A stretch of 39,000 bases of DNA. It comes from Apostichopus japonicus. Taxonomy: Eukaryota; Echinodermata; Holothuroidea; Aspidochirotida; Stichopodidae. Shown here piece by piece: positions 34,395 to 39,000 of this stretch (position 1 is the first letter of the stretch; each line of letters starts with the position of its first letter). The translations under genes were made by a program, and so were the position numbers. The notes beneath the pieces were generated by a model, which ran no database searches, had not been told where the DNA came from, and worked only from the letters and a program-made list of their open reading frames with translations. The DNA lies in assembly GCF_037975245.1 (NCBI RefSeq), contig NC_092582.1:3351001-3390000 (forward strand), in the 5' to 3' direction.

Positions 34395-35320
34395 AAACAG
34401 TTTGATTCATGTAGTGAACAAGCATCCATGTAGTAGTATGAATAACGAATAGACCGTTCACTTTGTTGGTATGGCGGCTTGTCACATGAGTGAATGCGTT
34501 TCACTGATTGGTTGTTCGTCAAATCTTAGTAGACAGACGATATGCTCCATGACAGAGGATTATGATGCATAAACTACGGAATTAATATACGAAACTCCGT
34601 GGTATAAACGTACGTATACACCCAAAATTGAAATGAAAATAAAAAAATAAATAAAACGTCGACTTAAATGCATTGAAGACTCGCGCACAAAGAAACGTCT
34701 GATGCCGGTAATCTGACCTAGTTTCGAATGGGGTGTAACAGAAGTGCTAGACACCACCATCGATCCCAGAAAATACACACACAGCGTGCTACCGTAGGTA
34801 ATTATACACTAGTGTACAGTCACTACATGCAGCTACGGTCAATACCCACAACACAGTGTACATATAGCAGTGATGGACATCTCAGGTCCAGCTAAAGATA
34901 ACAAGGTATCACGTTTCATTACTGTCTGCATTTTGTAGCGACAAGAAAAAAAATTCACTTGCAAGCTACGGAAAGTTAACTTTTTTTCAGAGGGCGGAAC
35001 GCGGTTTGGGGCGAGTCTTCAATGCCTTTAATGTAACGGTGTACAAAGAAAATAAAAAAGAACGCCCTCTACTTTGCAATGTTATTACAATGTTGAGAAT
35101 CTTGAAGTAAAAAGAAAGTGAAAAAAAAAACAGACATACAGACAGATCGGCAATCAAAACGGTGACAAACAACAAATAGACAAATAGTTCATTAAGTAAG
35201 AGTAAGAGTAAGGGCTAATTTACCCGCCTCAATTATTTGCTAAAGAAACAATTCCAGTCCTATTTCTGACATGTATTTCGGTGCTTGAAAATCGCAACAA
35301 GAGGACAAGAAATTTCCGGA
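34395..35320. other. Non-coding stretch
   Basis: No gene recognised. A small (AGTAAG)n run lies at about 35195-35213. Confidence 0.4.
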
Positions 35321-35371
35321 AATGCTACAGCCTCCCGGGGCTTCACGCACTCGACCAGCACCAGGACTCAC

Positions 35372-35456
35372 CTCCTCGTTATCCCCTTCCCCCTTTACGA
35401 CCTCCTGTATGCATTGCCAGTCAGGAGCAGTATACTCCCCAATCAGAACAGACCTC
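35372..35456 (-). other. Possible coding exon (weak)
   Basis: A GC-rich island of about 130 bp in AT-rich DNA is open on the minus strand within an 88-codon frame (35240-35506). Its translation contains SVLIGEYTAPDWQCIQEVVK, which looks less biased than other frames in the window. On the minus strand it ends at 35372 with GAG followed by GTGAGT, a strong 5' splice-site match. The upstream acceptor is weak (CCAATGGAG, with little pyrimidine tract). The product is not recognised, and the opposite strand is open too. Confidence 0.2.
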
Positions 35457-35509
35457 CATTGGTAGGATAGAACCTTTTCAGCACGTTTCTGATTTGTATT
35501 TTTCATTTC

Positions 35510-38500
35510 GGTTATTGGTTAAGTTCTTTTTATTTAAAAAAAAGGCAAGTATATGTCATAAATTTTACAATTTTTTACAATCGTTAATCTTCATCAGTAG
35601 TTGTTACTCTATAGGTGAAAATGGCCCCTTTCCTTTGCCTAGCATATTTTGTTAACCTTTTGGTGTACTAGGACTTTGACCGCCATGATACATGTTATTA
35701 AGTTAAAGTTAGACTAAGTGTACTGCCTCGTGCCACTAGTATATGTTTAACGATTTGACTGCAATTAAGTGGATAAAAACTACGCGATATACTTTGAAAA
35801 AGTTCACCTTTCTTCTTTGGGACAAAATGGATCGAAATCTGCACGAACCGGCAAGAAAATTAAAATGAAGGTGCAAACAGGTATTTAATAAGGAATAAAT
35901 CATTTACTTCAATCCATATGACAACGTGCATAACAAATTTGCCATTGATATTTATATATATTTATATGCATATATATGTATAGGTTCCTCACAGGTGTTA
36001 GCGTTGGGTTTCAAATATTGCTTGTGAAACGACTTAAGTCAAGTTTAAAAGATTTTAAAAGATGTTTTTGAAGGAACGTCATGCGACCAAAGAGATAATT
36101 TTGTAATCATTCGGAAACTATTTTGCTAATTTTGCTCTCAGTCATACAGTTGAGCTACAAAAGTTGTTTGCAATGCTAACAAAATAGGGAAAGTGGAGAA
36201 AAATGCTCAAATTAATGCAGCTTAAAGATATTCTTAAATGTCATATAATATCGGATTGAGTGTAAGTCAATTCATTTTCAATACGCAATGTGTATACACT
36301 ATTTTTGAGATGCCTAAACTATATTGTGTAGTTGGTTAAACGGGTAGGGAAGTTCTTTTTTCCCTCGAAGAAATGAAATATTTTCTCTTAGTTTCATATT
36401 TTTGGCCTATTCGCATTTTTATGGCCCATTTTATTAATTTATTCAATGAAATACTTTAATATTAAATATAACTTCGTTGAGATTATGAAATAATCATTAT
36501 TTAAGTTTTTTTTTAGTTTTTATATTTATTATATTTTAATGGAGCTCTTATAGATTATACAGGCGTTTTTGTTAATAATTGGTGAATGTGGGATAAGGGA
36601 AGGGTTATATATGTACCCATTCATATATGTTTTGGAACTTACATCGTGAAAAAGATGGCTTTTTTTTCATTGCAAATTCATGAAAACTAATAATGGGCAT
36701 CTCATAATAATACCCTTTTGTGTTAAAAACAATGATATAAATTACAAATAATAACAACGCACGGCTATTTACCCATTGAAAATATTTCACCGACAAGGCT
36801 TTTGAAAAGAAAACATAGTTCCGGGAATAAAATGGATGACGTCATATATAGGTTTATTCATATCGTTTTCACTTCTTCTTTTTTTTTCTAAAAAAAAAAT
36901 GGTAAGTTTAATTGCCCTCTTAGAATCATTTAGAACAATGATAACGAAATTCTAACTTAAGATATGCTTTTCGCAGACAACTGAAATTTTTATGAATTTA
37001 ATTTAGCTTGCATAGAAAACTGCAAAAGGACTTTTTTTTATATAAAAAAAAGCTTTATTTTGCACCTGAGCAAATGTTCTGGATAAATGGGTTCTAACGT
37101 ATTCGGTGTGAAGTTTTTTTTTAATGCATATTTTGACCATGGATGTGGATGTCAATGTATTTACGGTATCAAATTTAGAGTTGATATCTAATTTTTGTAT
37201 AAACTATCATTTTCAAGAATAAACCTATCCTAAATTCGACTTAATTTCATCGTCCCGTTTAAAGTTTGATGAGCAGGTACCTTAGCTGTCCTTTCTGTAG
37301 ACTCTAACGGGGTAAAGCAATACCAAACAAACGGCCCTGTACCGGTACACAGTGACCACATTGTAACCCATACGGGAGTGCATGCGCAATCCCGTTTAGC
37401 TTACACACGTCACTTTGAATATATTAAAGACGAGACGAGTGCATTCTGTTAATTATTTCAAAATAAAATGCAAAGAGATCAACTAATGTCATTTACCTTA
37501 ATATATAAAAACACAAAACGCTTCACGAGGGAGAGCAGATAGGCTAATACTTGCAGGGTGGGGGGGGGGGGTATATCTCCATCGGTTCCCCGCATACACG
37601 AATATCTGTTTCAAAGTGACAACAAAATATTTTCAAAGAATTCAAAGGCTCAAATGTTTAGCGCCGCTTATTTATAATATTTTTTAGCTGAAAAAGAAAT
37701 ACCGTTTAAGCAAGAAAAATTAGCGACAGTTTGGTTGATCATTTAATTCCTTCTGTATCCTAGCAACAAAATAAAGAAAATAAAGTATAATTTCAATACT
37801 TCTATATTTTATTTTTTATATTACAACATATAGGAACGTAGATGACGAGTACTTTTATGAGGTACATATTTATTGTAGAAGAAAAAAAACCGATTGGTTT
37901 TGAAGGCATAACATAACCTGCAGTCCCCCCCCCACCCCAACCCCCCGAACCACCCCATTTTCAAAGGACAACATTTTCCTGTGTAGAAAATGGGTCTTTC
38001 GTGTGCTGTCGCGGGTAAGCTTATACTAGAACTGTGCCAAATGTTACATTAAAAAAATGGATATAGTTGCAAAATATAGCACCATGTACATTTCAGCAAA
38101 CCTAACTCCGTCTTAGGTTTTTATATTATTGATTGTACTATGATGATCAGCATAGACGTTTTCAAAACTTACAATCCAAAACCAGAAATAAGAAATAAAC
38201 TAAACACTAAAAATCAAATTTAATGCACAACGGCATCAATTTTGTACTTCCAGAGTACAAAAGATGTATTACACGAGAAATTGAAAGAAATCCTAGGGTT
38301 TTCCAACAATTAATGTTACATTCATGTATCACGTATAGTTGACGTTAATAGACCGAATGGATATACTATTTTGAGTTAATTAGTTTAGATTATGGGGAAA
38401 TTTTAGAATAATATTACAGGAAATTACAAGCGCACCAATTAACGTAATTAAAGTCATGCATAATTATTATTATTATTATTATTTACACCGGTGCTTACCG

Positions 38501-39000
38501 TATATAGCGCAAAATCACAGGGTTCCATGCGTTTAACAAAACAAGTACAAAATACAAAAATCAATAAAATTGAATACACTAAACCATATTTTTTTTTAAG
38601 GTATAAACTGTCTTTGAAAAGGGAAAATGCTTGGCTTGATTTGATGATGTGTTACGGGACATTTTTATGAATATTCAATTTTATTGCTTGATATTAGTGT
38701 ATTAGGCATAAAATGTTACATTGAATTGTATTATGCGCAAAAATTAGTTTTCCTTTGTTTTGTATAGACTGAATGATCCAACCGTACGTTCGATTGACAT
38801 TTTGTAAGTTTGCTGTAGATATATTAGTATAATTTCGGAATATCAAACCGAGCCGAGTACCTGATAATATCAATTGTGTCAATCTACAAGCATATTTCTA
38901 TCAATAGTTTCAATGATAGAAAGAAATATTTCAAATTTGCATAGATTGAAACTCCCAATCATACCTTATAAATCGGTTTTAGATTTCATAACAAATAGGC
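35510..39000. other. AT-rich non-coding stretch
   Basis: Many A and T runs of 7-10 bases, a G14 tract at about 37559-37571, a C-rich patch at 37926-37956, an (ATT)n microsatellite at about 38461-38482 and AT-repeat DNA near 35949-35981. Frames of 60-odd codons only, none recognised. Confidence 0.45.
38461..38482. repeat. (ATT)n microsatellite
   Basis: Seven ATT units directly before the sequence ACACCGGTGCTTACCG. Confidence 0.9.

Overview
This is AT-rich, non-coding eukaryotic DNA, probably from a marine invertebrate. The basis is the absence of any operon or long reading frame in 39 kb, the abundance of di-, tri- and tetranucleotide microsatellites, the many G/C homopolymer tracts, and a crowd of short non-autonomous DNA transposons. 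An echinoderm is a guess: the foldback element at 32501-34384 has the architecture described for sea-urchin TU elements, and a Penelope-type hammerhead remnant lies near 4.7 kb. No protein-coding gene, rRNA or tRNA could be supported. The longest frames are translations of repeats, or short unrecognised frames in AT-rich DNA, so the window is most likely intergenic or intronic.

Layout. 1-4.6 kb is single-copy DNA with little structure. A decayed hammerhead-like motif lies on the minus strand near 4.7 kb, and a 21-bp tandem repeat at 5.79 kb. A (TA)n(TG)n microsatellite sits at 7.28 kb and a 640-bp minisatellite of 8-bp units at 8.11-8.75 kb. Two copies of one hAT-like miniature element lie in opposite orientation at 12508-12867 and 17113-17512; the second is inserted in an 11-bp minisatellite. 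A third hAT-like element is at 20008-20177. Simple repeats (TTCA/ATGC)n and (GAT)n fill 21.75-22.19 kb, and a 57-bp satellite of four copies is at 23.86-24.10 kb. At 27052-28084 one hAT-like element contains a younger hAT-like element (27579-27916); both have perfect 8-bp target-site duplications. A pyrimidine tract and a poly(A) tract lie at 29.56-29.9 kb. A hAT-like element with TAGTG ends (30478-31670), inserted in an AT microsatellite, carries internal tandem duplications. A 1.88-kb foldback element fills 32501-34384. The last 4.6 kb is AT-rich with no recognised gene apart from one weak exon candidate near 35.4 kb.

The common theme is repeated insertion of non-autonomous cut-and-paste elements that must have been mobilised by transposases encoded elsewhere. 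The termini and target-site duplications were read directly by eye. Family names rest on terminal motif and duplication length. No database comparison was made.
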